From Sphingobacterium puteale (GTDB lineage: Bacteria; Bacteroidota; Bacteroidia; Sphingobacteriales; Sphingobacteriaceae), in contig NZ_RBWS01000014.1 of NCBI RefSeq assembly GCF_003627955.1, forward strand, positions 124,001 through 188,000: a DNA stretch of 64,000 bases, in the 5' to 3' direction. Made by a program: the position numbers and the translations under genes. Below are positions 19,183-27,809 of this stretch, in pieces; position 1 is the stretch's first letter; each line of letters opens with the position of its first letter. Under the pieces are notes generated by a model. That model saw nothing but the letters and a program-made list of their open reading frames with translations. It had not been told where the DNA came from and made no database searches.

Positions 19183-19355
19183 GTTTCTTTCTTATTATAA
19201 ACACCTTTATTTTAAATTTTACCCCAGCAAATTTTATTTTTTTCAAAAAAAAGTTAATACCATTCGAATCATCATAAAAACAATGCATGCATCGCTTATG
19301 GTGGTTTACAATGGGTTATTTTAAATAGTGAAGAAACTTGCTGTGGAATTCGGAT

Positions 19356-19952
19356 TTAATGGGGGCGTAGTTGCTGCAGTAAATAGAGTAAAACCAAAAG
19401 ACCGAACCTACCAAAGTGTTTTTTCAAACTGTCTAGCGCACGGTAAAACAGTTTATAGGTATCTTTGGTGGACAATCCCATAATTTCCGCTATATCAGTG
19501 TAGGGCAATTCTTCAAAAAAACGTAGATGTATAATTTCACGCTGACGAGCGGTCATCTGCTGCAGGGCCTGATCGAGCTTATCGCGAATTTCCATAGCAC
19601 GTTCCTGACGAATCATACTGAGGTCATGCGGAAGCTCAATAGTAAATGGCAGATAATCAATAGAAGAATTAGCAATGCTTATCCGACGGGCCGATTGTTC
19701 TATTTTTCGTACTAATACGCGGCGAAAAGCTTGATACAGATAATTCTTAACAATAACATCGATACTTAAATTGTCTCGGTTGCACCACAACTTAACAAAT
19801 AGCTCCTGTATACTGTCTTCAATAATTGATTCGTCCTGAGTAAACTTAAAGCCATAATTGAATAAAAGCTGGTTGTATCGTTCAAAAAGAATTTTGAACG
19901 ACGCCTCATGTCCAACCTGAAACTTCTGCCAAATCTGTAGATCAGAATTCAT
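19356..19952 (-). CDS. ECF RNA polymerase sigma-70 factor
   Basis: FecI-like sigma factor, 198 residues from ATG at 19952. The frame is open to 20036, but the 28 extra residues do not resemble the family and MNSDLQIWQKF is the usual beginning. Region 2 runs over about 15-65 (SIQELFVKLW) and region 4 over about 125-175 (MTARQREIIHLRFFEELPYTDIAEIMGLS). The C-terminus is hydrophobic (LVLLYLLQQL), as in the sigma factor at 4209. A 173-base gap separates it from FecR, so FecR-SusC may have a sigma-dependent promoter of its own in that gap. Confidence 0.93.
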   Translation of the reverse strand: MNSDLQIWQKFQVGHEASFKILFERYNQLLFNYGFKFTQDESIIEDSIQELFVKLWCNRDNLSIDVIVKNYLYQAFRRVLVRKIEQSARRISIANSSIDYLPFTIELPHDLSMIRQERAMEIRDKLDQALQQMTARQREIIHLRFFEELPYTDIAEIMGLSTKDTYKLFYRALDSLKKHFGRFGLLVLLYLLQQLRPH

Positions 19953-20107
19953 TTTCAATACGACTCTTATTGTTAGTTTTGCGTAAGTAGAGCTATAAAT
20001 ATAGGAATGATCTTTTGTACAAAGCAAATTATGCACAGTATTTTATTCTTTATTAAAAAAATCAAGCCTGTAATTTGTTAAAAAAATATTCGTCTTAACA
20101 TAAACGT

Positions 20108-20494
20108 TCACTTATTATAAAGCCCCGATCCCACATAAGATTTTTTATAATCGAGGCCCGCATTCTCCAGATCTTTTATACCCGAATAACCAAATTGTGA
20201 AAGTGTTCCCATGAGAGAAAAATTCTGTTCAGCTTGCGCTTTATTATCAAATAGCTCATATTTGACGTTCACATCCACTTTATCGTTTACCTTCCAGCTC
20301 AGACTGGGCGTAATTGCAAAATAGTTGTTGTGCACTTTCGAATTCTGGAAATTTCCTTCTGTGGTATAAGTGGTATTCACACGGAACAAGACACTTTTGT
20401 CCTTTGTCAAAGGCGCATTGACATCGGCCTGTGCCCGGTAAAAATTATAGCTCCCAGCCGACAGTAATACATTAGCAGCTAAGCTGTCATATGG
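20108..20494 (-). pseudogene. Internal fragment of a siderophore-type TonB-dependent receptor
   Basis: On the minus strand, the frame from 20494 down to 20108 reads PYDSLAANVLLSAGSYNFYR, then further barrel text including RAQADVNAPLTKDKSVLFRV. This matches the early barrel strands of FhuA-like receptors. An in-frame TAA stands directly before PYDS, and the frame stops at 20108 after GSGLYNK. Plug, signal peptide and most of the barrel are missing, so this is a remnant cut at both ends. Only about 125 residues remain of an expected 700-800. Confidence 0.8.
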
Positions 20495-20910
20495 TTAAAT
20501 AGTAAAAAATAACCCACCCACCGATTGAATTGTAACAGCTCATTTTTTAAAATAATGTCGTTTTATATAGTCATAATGTTATAGGATATAAGATATTCAT
20601 GAGCAAGGATCGCGACAGACGAGAATACAATTGCGGGAATCGTTAAGAAGCGGTGAACAGTCTGCTTTACAAGCATTATAAAAACGCGAAAACATAATCA
20701 TAGCCAATCATGTCGGCAATTATATTTTTAAAAGCTAACAACGCCAGTTGGTTAAAGACCTGAACTAAAATAAATAATTTCCGCTAAACATCCGGGCATA
20801 ATACGGCCATTTATGTCTTTTGTGATAATCTGCGCAATTGATCAATCCGTCTGGATGGAGACGGACAGGTTCAGGAAAGATCATAGCTAATTTGCAAAAA
20901 AGAAAAGCTT
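20495..20910. other. Intergenic gap with possible gene debris
   Basis: No intact gene. On the plus strand around 20630-20690, the text GNR, stop, EAVNSLLYKHYKN has a flavour of an ECF sigma N-terminus, but this is too short to claim. A small hairpin CCGTCT/AGACGG lies at 20847-20864, about 50 bases before the next start codon, and could act in the leader of the hydrolase gene. Confidence 0.35.
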
Positions 20911-22794
20911 ATGATCAACTTAAAAACTTTCTATATCGCAATACTCATTGCGGTAAGTTATTTTACCGCAGCAGCACAGGTAAAATCCAAAACAAATTCC
21001 AATACCACCATAGCCCAACTGCATAAACAGCTCGAAACTGTTATACAAAAAGAAAACATCCCGGGCCTGATGGTTTCGATTGTAAAAAACGATAACATTC
21101 TATACGCTGGTGGACTGGGCTATGCCGACCTTGGGAAACGTCGTCCCGTAGATCAACTCACCCAATTTCACCTCGCCTCCGTTACAAAATTTTTCGTGGC
21201 GATGGGAATCCAGCAATTAGTCGCTAAGGGAAGGCTTAAACTTAGCGACCGCATTCGCGATATAGCACCTGAAATTCCTTTTAACAATCCTTGGGAAGAT
21301 ACTTATCCAGTTAGGGTAGTTCACCTCCTAGAACATACAGCAGGCTTTGATGACGTGCAGCTCAATAGTATGGTAACCATAGGTGAAAAACCGCTACTTG
21401 GTATTGACGCGATCAAGGCTGTCAGCAATTCACTGACCGTTCGCTGGAAGCCCGGAACGATGATGTCCTACTCCAACCCCGGTTATAATGTACTCGGTTA
21501 TATCATCGAAAAAGTGACGGACATGCCTTGGGATAAGTATCTACAAGATCAGATTTTTTTACCACTGAACATGCGTAAGAGCCTATTCGATCGTAATGGA
21601 ACCCGTATGCCTAACTTCGCCACAGGTTACGATTTTCGAGATGGGAAATTCAGGCCGATGCCTTTCTATCAGCCAGGTAGCAATGGAGCAGGCAGCGCAT
21701 TGGTATCAAACGCAGAAGATATGGCCAAATTTATGCTTTATCTGCTCAATGGTAGTGCTGACAGCACACTACTAAATAATGGCAATCTCAATGAAATGGA
21801 GATCATCCACAGTACTTTAGCCAGCCAGGCGGGATTACAAACTGGCTATGCTTTGGGCAATGATCTATTCCCGAATAATAAAAGGATTAGCCTACGTGGC
21901 CACAACGGTAAAGGGGAAGGTTTTGTATCCTGGTTATTTTTTAACCGTGATGCTGGTATAGCTTATGCCATAGCAGCAAACAGTGTGGTCAATATGTGGC
22001 CAATCTCGCAAGCAATCGAAGACTTCCTAACTAAAAATATATCCCCTCCAAAACTCACTAGTCACCCAATAGATAAACAAAAACTGAAACCGCTTTTAGG
22101 CTACTACCAATTTATGAATCCAAAAAATGACCGTTGGGAATTCTATAGGCGGATCTTTGGCGGTATTGAATTAAGAGGGATCAGCAAGGATCGACTCCTC
22201 GTCAAAAAAGAGAACGGACAGGTGGATTCCCTGATCCACATCGGCAATGGCATATTTCGCGCAAAAGATGATATTCTCCCTTCTTTTGTATTAGCCAAAG
22301 ATTCCAATGACCAGCCTTTCTTTCAAGGTTATGGCAATAACTTCTATCGAAAAGTGCCTCCGGCTTCCCTGTTAATACAAAAGATTCCTATCTATTTAGG
22401 TTTTTGTGCCATTTTGATTTATATGATCTTTAGTCTGGTGGGAATAGTGCTTATGTTCTTTCGAAAAATAAAATTGATCGACGTTGGAATCCCGCTATTG
22501 CCAATAGTAGGAACCTGTTGTTTTATTGCGGCCTATCGTCTCATGGGATTGACGGATGCCAGTCACAAAGAGCTCTTTACTTCTTTTAACATAACAAGTT
22601 TTTTGATTTTCCTGGGCATGCTCTCATTTGCGATATTAGTTATTGTCAGTAGCCTGCTGCTCTATAAACGTTGGTTTCAACTAACTCCGAGATGGTTGCG
22701 TCTGCTCTTAGCATTCTGTAATTTCTTTTTATGCTACTTGGTTGCGCTGTTGTCTATCAATGGCTGGATTGGTGTGCCGATCTGGATGATGTAA
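20911..22794 (+). CDS. Beta-lactamase-fold serine hydrolase with C-terminal membrane domain
   Basis: Class C beta-lactamase/penicillin-binding-protein-like enzyme, 627 residues. A signal peptide ends near TAAAQ (residue 23). The catalytic SxxK is Ser90-Val-Thr-Lys93. The second motif is Tyr187-Ser-Asn189, and a GHNGKGEGF stretch stands in for the third motif. After about residue 480 come four hydrophobic segments, so the protein is membrane-anchored with the enzyme domain outside the cytoplasm. Family members hydrolyse peptides, esters or D-amino-acid amides; the substrate cannot be told here. The regulator gene follows after 55 bases on the same strand. Confidence 0.9.
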   Translation: MINLKTFYIAILIAVSYFTAAAQVKSKTNSNTTIAQLHKQLETVIQKENIPGLMVSIVKNDNILYAGGLGYADLGKRRPVDQLTQFHLASVTKFFVAMGIQQLVAKGRLKLSDRIRDIAPEIPFNNPWEDTYPVRVVHLLEHTAGFDDVQLNSMVTIGEKPLLGIDAIKAVSNSLTVRWKPGTMMSYSNPGYNVLGYIIEKVTDMPWDKYLQDQIFLPLNMRKSLFDRNGTRMPNFATGYDFRDGKFRPMPFYQPGSNGAGSALVSNAEDMAKFMLYLLNGSADSTLLNNGNLNEMEIIHSTLASQAGLQTGYALGNDLFPNNKRISLRGHNGKGEGFVSWLFFNRDAGIAYAIAANSVVNMWPISQAIEDFLTKNISPPKLTSHPIDKQKLKPLLGYYQFMNPKNDRWEFYRRIFGGIELRGISKDRLLVKKENGQVDSLIHIGNGIFRAKDDILPSFVLAKDSNDQPFFQGYGNNFYRKVPPASLLIQKIPIYLGFCAILIYMIFSLVGIVLMFFRKIKLIDVGIPLLPIVGTCCFIAAYRLMGLTDASHKELFTSFNITSFLIFLGMLSFAILVIVSSLLLYKRWFQLTPRWLRLLLAFCNFFLCYLVALLSINGWIGVPIWMM

Positions 22795-22849
22795 TTCATT
22801 TGGCCAATTATGTTTAAATTCACAGTACAAAGATAGGTTAATATAAACC

Positions 22850-23962
22850 ATGGTCAACATACTCTATACTTTTCACGCTTTTTCAGCTGGTGCATTATGG
22901 TTGCTCGGGACCTTGATCTTTATGGGGGTAAACAAGACAGGTCCCCAAGCAGACCGCTGGCTGGGCGCATACTATTGTCTATTGGCGAGCTTATTTACCC
23001 AGCTCTTTCTAGAAGGTTTTCATATCGACAACGGAGCTTTGATCCATGTTCTGGAGCTTCCCCGCTGGGCGACTCTCCCCTGCTTTTATCTCGCAGTTCA
23101 TTACCTCGTCAAACCAACAACACCTATTCGGTACTGGGGATTACATTTTGTTCCATTCCTGGCTTTTCTTTTCTTCTCCGTCATCTATTTAATACCCGGA
23201 CTTTTTAACAAACACATCCACGCTCCGCAATTACCGCATTGGATCATGTTCGCTATTAAATATTTCTTCTTTGCGCAATGCATCTTTTATTGGATGGCCT
23301 GCTATTGGCTCTTTAAAATACATCAAAAGAATATTCGCCAGCTGTCTTCCTATACGGAGAAGATCAACATGATCTGGTTGAAGTATCTATTGATTGCTCT
23401 ATTATGTATGATCATTGTCCGTTTGCTGGCGTTGGCTCATTTTTCCTTTGACTCCCTTGCACCAATTCTATATTTTATGGGCATAGTGGCACTTGGGTAC
23501 GGAACTTTAACACAGCGGTCAATATATGCTGTGGAATCTAGCGATAATCTGATTGATGAAAGTGATAAAACAAAGAATATTAAAACCGAAGAGCGATTGA
23601 CAGAACAACAGGTAGACACATTAAAAGAAAAACTCGTGCAGAAAACAACAGCTGAAAAGTTATATCTAGACCCTGCCCTAACACTCTCATCCCTCGCGGA
23701 CCATATCGGCATCAATCCGCATGATCTTTCCTATATTATAAACAATGGCTTACAAAAAAATTTCTACCAGTTTATCAACGAACTGCGCACGGAAGAAGCG
23801 AAAAGACTACTATTATCCGAAGAGGCCAAGCGACTTGATATGTTTGGGATCGCGATAAGGGCCGGCTTTAATTCAAGAACAACTTTTTATAGCAGCTTCA
23901 AAAAGGTAAACGGAATGACACCGACAGCATATATGAAAGTCCATGGTAAAAAATCATCTTAA
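22850..23962 (+). CDS. Membrane-anchored AraC-family transcription regulator
   Basis: Seven or so hydrophobic helices fill the first 225 residues (FMGVNKTG, FLAFLFFSVIYLIPGLF, YFFFAQCIFYWMACYW and others). An acidic linker and an AraC-type helix-turn-helix domain follow (about 265-365, ending FNSRTTFYSSFKKVNGMTPT). This layout is known in Bacteroidota and suggests a sensor that binds DNA while fixed in the inner membrane. It probably controls its neighbours: the hydrolase gene lies 55 bases upstream and the secreted-protein genes follow. The signal is unknown. Confidence 0.9.
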   Translation: MVNILYTFHAFSAGALWLLGTLIFMGVNKTGPQADRWLGAYYCLLASLFTQLFLEGFHIDNGALIHVLELPRWATLPCFYLAVHYLVKPTTPIRYWGLHFVPFLAFLFFSVIYLIPGLFNKHIHAPQLPHWIMFAIKYFFFAQCIFYWMACYWLFKIHQKNIRQLSSYTEKINMIWLKYLLIALLCMIIVRLLALAHFSFDSLAPILYFMGIVALGYGTLTQRSIYAVESSDNLIDESDKTKNIKTEERLTEQQVDTLKEKLVQKTTAEKLYLDPALTLSSLADHIGINPHDLSYIINNGLQKNFYQFINELRTEEAKRLLLSEEAKRLDMFGIAIRAGFNSRTTFYSSFKKVNGMTPTAYMKVHGKKSS

Positions 23963-24053
23963 CGAGGGAAAGTGGAGTTTGTTCGATTGCATCCATTCGG
24001 ACAATTAACCTATCAAAAAGACCTACTCTTGTATCATATCAACAAAAAAAATT

Positions 24054-24746
24054 ATGATACAACAAATTAAACCAAGTATTCGCTCGAAAGCGATACGCCA
24101 GATTTCCAAAGCAACATATGGCTTTCTCACGGGAGCCTACTGTCTTTTAGTCGGCCATGGTGCATTCGCACAGACCGCCCCTGCAAATGCTTCCCAGCAG
24201 CAAAATCAGTCTCCACTGAAATCATTTCAGGGTTATTATCAGCTCCCCAACAAAGTAGCTTTCATTGCTTTCGACGAGCAGGATAATGCGCTGCACGCTA
24301 CACAGCTATGGGACCAGAAAAAAAGATATCAGCTCGTCCGTAAAGATAACACGCACTTTGAATCCAAAAACGAAGGCTATTCGATAGAATTCTTAAAAAA
24401 TAGTTCCGGAGATTTTAGCCAAGCAAAGCTCCTGGGCAGAATTGTATGTGAGCGTGTACCATTTGACCCCAATAAAATTGCAAGTCTGACCGCATCTCAA
24501 TTGAAACAGCTTTCCGGAACTTACTTAATGGCCAACGACAACAATTTTAAAATTACTATAGAACCTTCAGCACAGGGCTTAATCCTTAAACAATTGTGGG
24601 ACAACAAAACAGTTTCATTTACCCCTCGCTCTGAACTTTTCTTCCTCAACGAAGATGGCACCTTTCCTTTGACATTTTCTGTTGCCAATGGAAAGGTGGA
24701 GCAGATGACCTGTTTTGAAAAGGATCTCTGGTTGAAGGCTGATTAA
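24054..24746 (+). CDS. Secreted protein with two lipocalin-like/DUF3471-like repeats
   Basis: A 230-residue exported protein with a long N-region before the signal helix and cleavage near GAFAQT. The mature part holds two similar beta-rich halves: FQGYYQLPNKVAFIAFDEQD to about 135, and LSGTYLMANDNNFKITIEPS to the end. This pattern resembles the DUF3471-type domain found at the C-terminus of beta-lactamase-fold hydrolases. That fits its place two genes after such a hydrolase. No catalytic motif is visible. It lies 91 bases after the AraC gene and 20 bases before the next. Confidence 0.65.
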   Translation: MIQQIKPSIRSKAIRQISKATYGFLTGAYCLLVGHGAFAQTAPANASQQQNQSPLKSFQGYYQLPNKVAFIAFDEQDNALHATQLWDQKKRYQLVRKDNTHFESKNEGYSIEFLKNSSGDFSQAKLLGRIVCERVPFDPNKIASLTASQLKQLSGTYLMANDNNFKITIEPSAQGLILKQLWDNKTVSFTPRSELFFLNEDGTFPLTFSVANGKVEQMTCFEKDLWLKAD

Positions 24747-24766
24747 TTTTCCAATTCAAAAAAGAT

Positions 24767-25672
24767 ATGAAAAGAATGATTATCTGCTTATCTGCTATAC
24801 TGTTGAGTATAGCACAATTAAAGGCGCAGCAGGTAGCTGACGAACAGTTTTATTATCCCATTGCCGATCCGCACCATCGGGTCGGCAATGGACCGTTGCT
24901 CCTTTTTGACGAGGCACACAACAATGCGGTTACTTTGAGAGGAACATATGCAGCATTTTCAGATCTTCTGCAAGCGGACGGATATAGTCTCCGAAGTACC
25001 AAAGAAAAGGTCAATTTGGAAAGATTGAAAGAGGCAAAAATATTTATCAGTGTAAATGCGCTACATGATCCAGAAAACTGGAGCCTGCCTGCCCGTTCGG
25101 CATTTACAGATAAGGAAATAGAAATTCTCCGACAATGGGTATTTGACGGTGGATGTTTATTTTTGGTAACCGATCATATGCCCTGTGGCGGATCAGTACA
25201 AGCTCTAGCCGCTGTATTCGGCATTCACGTCATTAATGGCTTTGCTTTACGAAAAGATGGAAAGCCCGAAATCTTTTCAAAAGATAAAGGAACACTTTTA
25301 TCCAACGAAGTAACAACTGGATCGGATACGGAAATAGACAGTATCATGTGCTGGGGCGGCACGGGATTTACGGTACCAGAAACCGCACAAATTATCTCTT
25401 CGTTGGACGAAGGATATGAGATTTATTTACCTGCCGATGCTAATCTGATAAAAAGGCCTATGCCCGACTACATTCCCCGATTGCCTGGCAAAGGATTTGC
25501 AAATGGTGCTTACCTTCGATTTGGGGAAGGAAGAATGGTGATATTCGGGGATGGCGCTCCTTTTTCTGCCCAACTCCATGGCATCAAAAGTGAAAAAAGG
25601 GGAATGAATCATCCTTCTGCTTACCAAAATGCACAATTTCTGCTTAATATCGTTCATTGGCTCGACCAATGA
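24767..25672 (+). CDS. Secreted GATase1-like/DUF4350-like protein
   Basis: Exported 301-residue protein with a signal peptide ending near QLKAQQ. The body has the look of a class I glutamine-amidotransferase fold without its enzyme: PLLLFDEAHNNAV near the start, a helix with LQADGYSLRSTKE, FTDKEIEILRQWVFDGG, and GEGRMVIFGDGAPF near the end. Such domains (DUF4350, ThuA-like) often bind rather than catalyse. It is the last plus-strand gene of the hydrolase-AraC group, 20 bases after the DUF3471-like gene, and converges on the xylan locus. Confidence 0.7.
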   Translation: MKRMIICLSAILLSIAQLKAQQVADEQFYYPIADPHHRVGNGPLLLFDEAHNNAVTLRGTYAAFSDLLQADGYSLRSTKEKVNLERLKEAKIFISVNALHDPENWSLPARSAFTDKEIEILRQWVFDGGCLFLVTDHMPCGGSVQALAAVFGIHVINGFALRKDGKPEIFSKDKGTLLSNEVTTGSDTEIDSIMCWGGTGFTVPETAQIISSLDEGYEIYLPADANLIKRPMPDYIPRLPGKGFANGAYLRFGEGRMVIFGDGAPFSAQLHGIKSEKRGMNHPSAYQNAQFLLNIVHWLDQ

Positions 25673-25741
25673 ACGATCAGCAAATCCCAGTAGTACCATT
25701 ATTGAAAAATTTAAAATTAAATTTGAATGGAGTAAAACTAA

Positions 25742-25813
25742 CGTAAGGAATGGCACCAGCAGCTTTCCGGTTTTGTCGACGGCGATATAGCCCTGCATCA
25801 TCGCCGCCTTTAT
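25742..25813 (-). pseudogene. Remnant of an FGGY-family carbohydrate kinase
   Basis: Minus-strand codons from 25813 to 25742 read IKAAMMQGYIAVD, then KTGKLLVPFLT. From memory this resembles the stretch of Bacteroidota FGGY sugar kinases with SAMMHGYLxFDxxGxLLVPFRTW. Both sides are unrelated, so only about 24 codons survive. It lies just beyond the last gene of the xylan locus. Confidence 0.5.
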
Positions 25814-25857
25814 GTTATTATTCATATTTTGTAAAACAAATTTCCACGCTTAAAAAA

Positions 25858-27738
25858 TCACCAGCTGTCGGTCCGGAACGGAGAGGCCAGTAGCTGTTGC
25901 CTGTTGATCAGATTAGCATCCTCTGGATTATCACTCCAGGCATAGCGTACTGCCACGGGGTGGGCTATATCCCTATGACTGACAACGACGGTATTGCCCT
26001 TGACTACAGCGTCCGCCCAGACAAACTTGCGGTCCTGCCCAGCGATGGCAAAGTGTCTCAGTGGTTGCCCCTCCCTGCTTGCCAGTCCAGCGCCGACCTC
26101 CTTAAAAAAGAGTACGATCCTGTTGTCCTTGATTTCCATACGCTCATAGACGGGTCCTGTACTTATCAGCTTTTCACCGTACACCAGTTTGCGGGCAGCC
26201 AGCAGCAGCCGCGCAGCGAGGTCCTTTTTATTCAGGGGATGAATATCGTTCCACTCGCCAATATCATAGTTGACCGTCAACGCTGTATAGGGAACGTCAC
26301 GGGATACCTTAAACTGCGCTTCCCGTACACCCGCCCATCCCGATTCAGACGGGCGCTCCTGTTTGGGCATATAATTAGGTAGCTGCACCAGCAAAAAAGG
26401 CAGCTGCGGGCGCTCCAACGTCAGGCGCCAGTCTTTGATCAGCAGACGCAGATACTGTTCGTAGGTCTGCGGACTGCCCGTATTGGCCTCTCCCTGATAC
26501 CAGATCACGCCGCTCACGGCCACATCTTTTATCGGATAGATCATGCCGTTATACAGCTTTGACCCTACTTCATTAATATTTTGAAGTCGCGGCTGATAGC
26601 TTTTGGCCAGATCGGGATCCATGCCTACCTGATATTTCCAAGGTCCAGCCAGATTGATCTCGTTGTCATTGACCAGCAGCTTATAAGACTTGCCTTCCAC
26701 AAATCCCCCATTACCTGTAGTAAACCGCAGGCGTACCGTCACGGTATTGTGCCCAGCGCGCAGAATACCTGCCCTTACGGGGTACTTGCGGGGCGGATAC
26801 ATATAGCCGGTGGCACCCACAAAGTGGCCATTGACAAATACCGAATCACTGTCGATCATGGTCCCCAGGTACAACAAGCCATACCGCCCCGCCAGCTCGC
26901 CCGGCAATTCAAATGATCTTCTAAAATAGACCACTCCCTTGTTATGCAGTTGCTGGTCGCGCCACCATCCCGGTACGGTAAAGGTAGGCCAGCTACTGTC
27001 GTTCCAGTCTGGCTTTATCCAATCCCGGATACCGCGGTCCTGCTGCGCCAGATGCATGCTGTCCAGTGCGGGGCGGTCGAGCAGCAGCCGTGGAAATTCT
27101 TTTAGCTGATCCTGGCTGATCCAGCTTTCTATATTCGAGCCGCCGAGGCTCGACACGAGCATGCCCACGGGTACACCGGTATGAGCGTAGCTCTGCTGTG
27201 CATAGAAATAGGCCAATGCCGTCCAGTTCATCACTTCCGAAGCCACAGCTGAGTACCAGCGTCCGCCATCGGCTATTTCGCTGCGGCGGTCCAGCGCACT
27301 CTGTGTGGGTACCTTAAAATAACGGATCATATGGTTATTGGATTCATTGATCTCCGGAAAGCGTTCTACCAGCCTTTCTATCGGTGTCTCCATATTGGAC
27401 TGGCCCGAGCAAAGCCACACATCGCCGATCAGGACATCTCGGATAGCGATCTCATTCACCTGCAGCAGATAAGGACCTCCGGCTTTCTGTGCCGGCAGCC
27501 TGATCGCCCAGTTACCTGCTGCATCCGCCTCAGTCAGGTAGCTTTGGCCACGAAAACGTACCGTTATTTTCTCACCACTGTCGGCCCAGCCCCAGATTTT
27601 CAGTTCGGTATCACGCTGCAGCACCATGCGGTCTGCTATCAGCGCAGGCAGCCGCACCGCTGCGGACGAGACTACAGCATAGAGGAACAGGGCTAATGTC
27701 AGGGCAAGAGTACAGGCTTTTCTTTTTTTCATCTTCAT
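25858..27738 (-). CDS. Sialate O-acetylesterase-like carbohydrate esterase, probably acetylxylan esterase
   Basis: Exported SGNH-type esterase of 626 residues from ATG at 27738, which gives the signal peptide (VSSAAV cleavage region). The nucleophile block is CSGQSNME, a later block reads VIWYQGEAN, and the catalytic Asp-His pair is in DIHPLNK. A beta-sandwich insert resembling a glycosidase jelly-roll (about 235-380 in this numbering) splits the hydrolase domain, as in other family members. It is the last gene of the xylan operon, 71 bases after SusD, so removal of acetyl groups from xylan or its oligosaccharides is the likely role rather than sialic acid metabolism. Confidence 0.85.
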   Translation of the reverse strand: MKMKKRKACTLALTLALFLYAVVSSAAVRLPALIADRMVLQRDTELKIWGWADSGEKITVRFRGQSYLTEADAAGNWAIRLPAQKAGGPYLLQVNEIAIRDVLIGDVWLCSGQSNMETPIERLVERFPEINESNNHMIRYFKVPTQSALDRRSEIADGGRWYSAVASEVMNWTALAYFYAQQSYAHTGVPVGMLVSSLGGSNIESWISQDQLKEFPRLLLDRPALDSMHLAQQDRGIRDWIKPDWNDSSWPTFTVPGWWRDQQLHNKGVVYFRRSFELPGELAGRYGLLYLGTMIDSDSVFVNGHFVGATGYMYPPRKYPVRAGILRAGHNTVTVRLRFTTGNGGFVEGKSYKLLVNDNEINLAGPWKYQVGMDPDLAKSYQPRLQNINEVGSKLYNGMIYPIKDVAVSGVIWYQGEANTGSPQTYEQYLRLLIKDWRLTLERPQLPFLLVQLPNYMPKQERPSESGWAGVREAQFKVSRDVPYTALTVNYDIGEWNDIHPLNKKDLAARLLLAARKLVYGEKLISTGPVYERMEIKDNRIVLFFKEVGAGLASREGQPLRHFAIAGQDRKFVWADAVVKGNTVVVSHRDIAHPVAVRYAWSDNPEDANLINRQQLLASPFRTDSW

Positions 27739-27809
27739 ACGATTGCACATTCTACAAATAAGAGTGCAGGACCGCTCATCCTGTACAGATGGCATGTCCT
27801 GCAGCCCTA

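Noticed and set aside
20630..20690. ECF sigma N-terminal remnant (EAVNSLLYKHYKN)
   Set aside because: Too short and interrupted by stops; chance similarity cannot be excluded.
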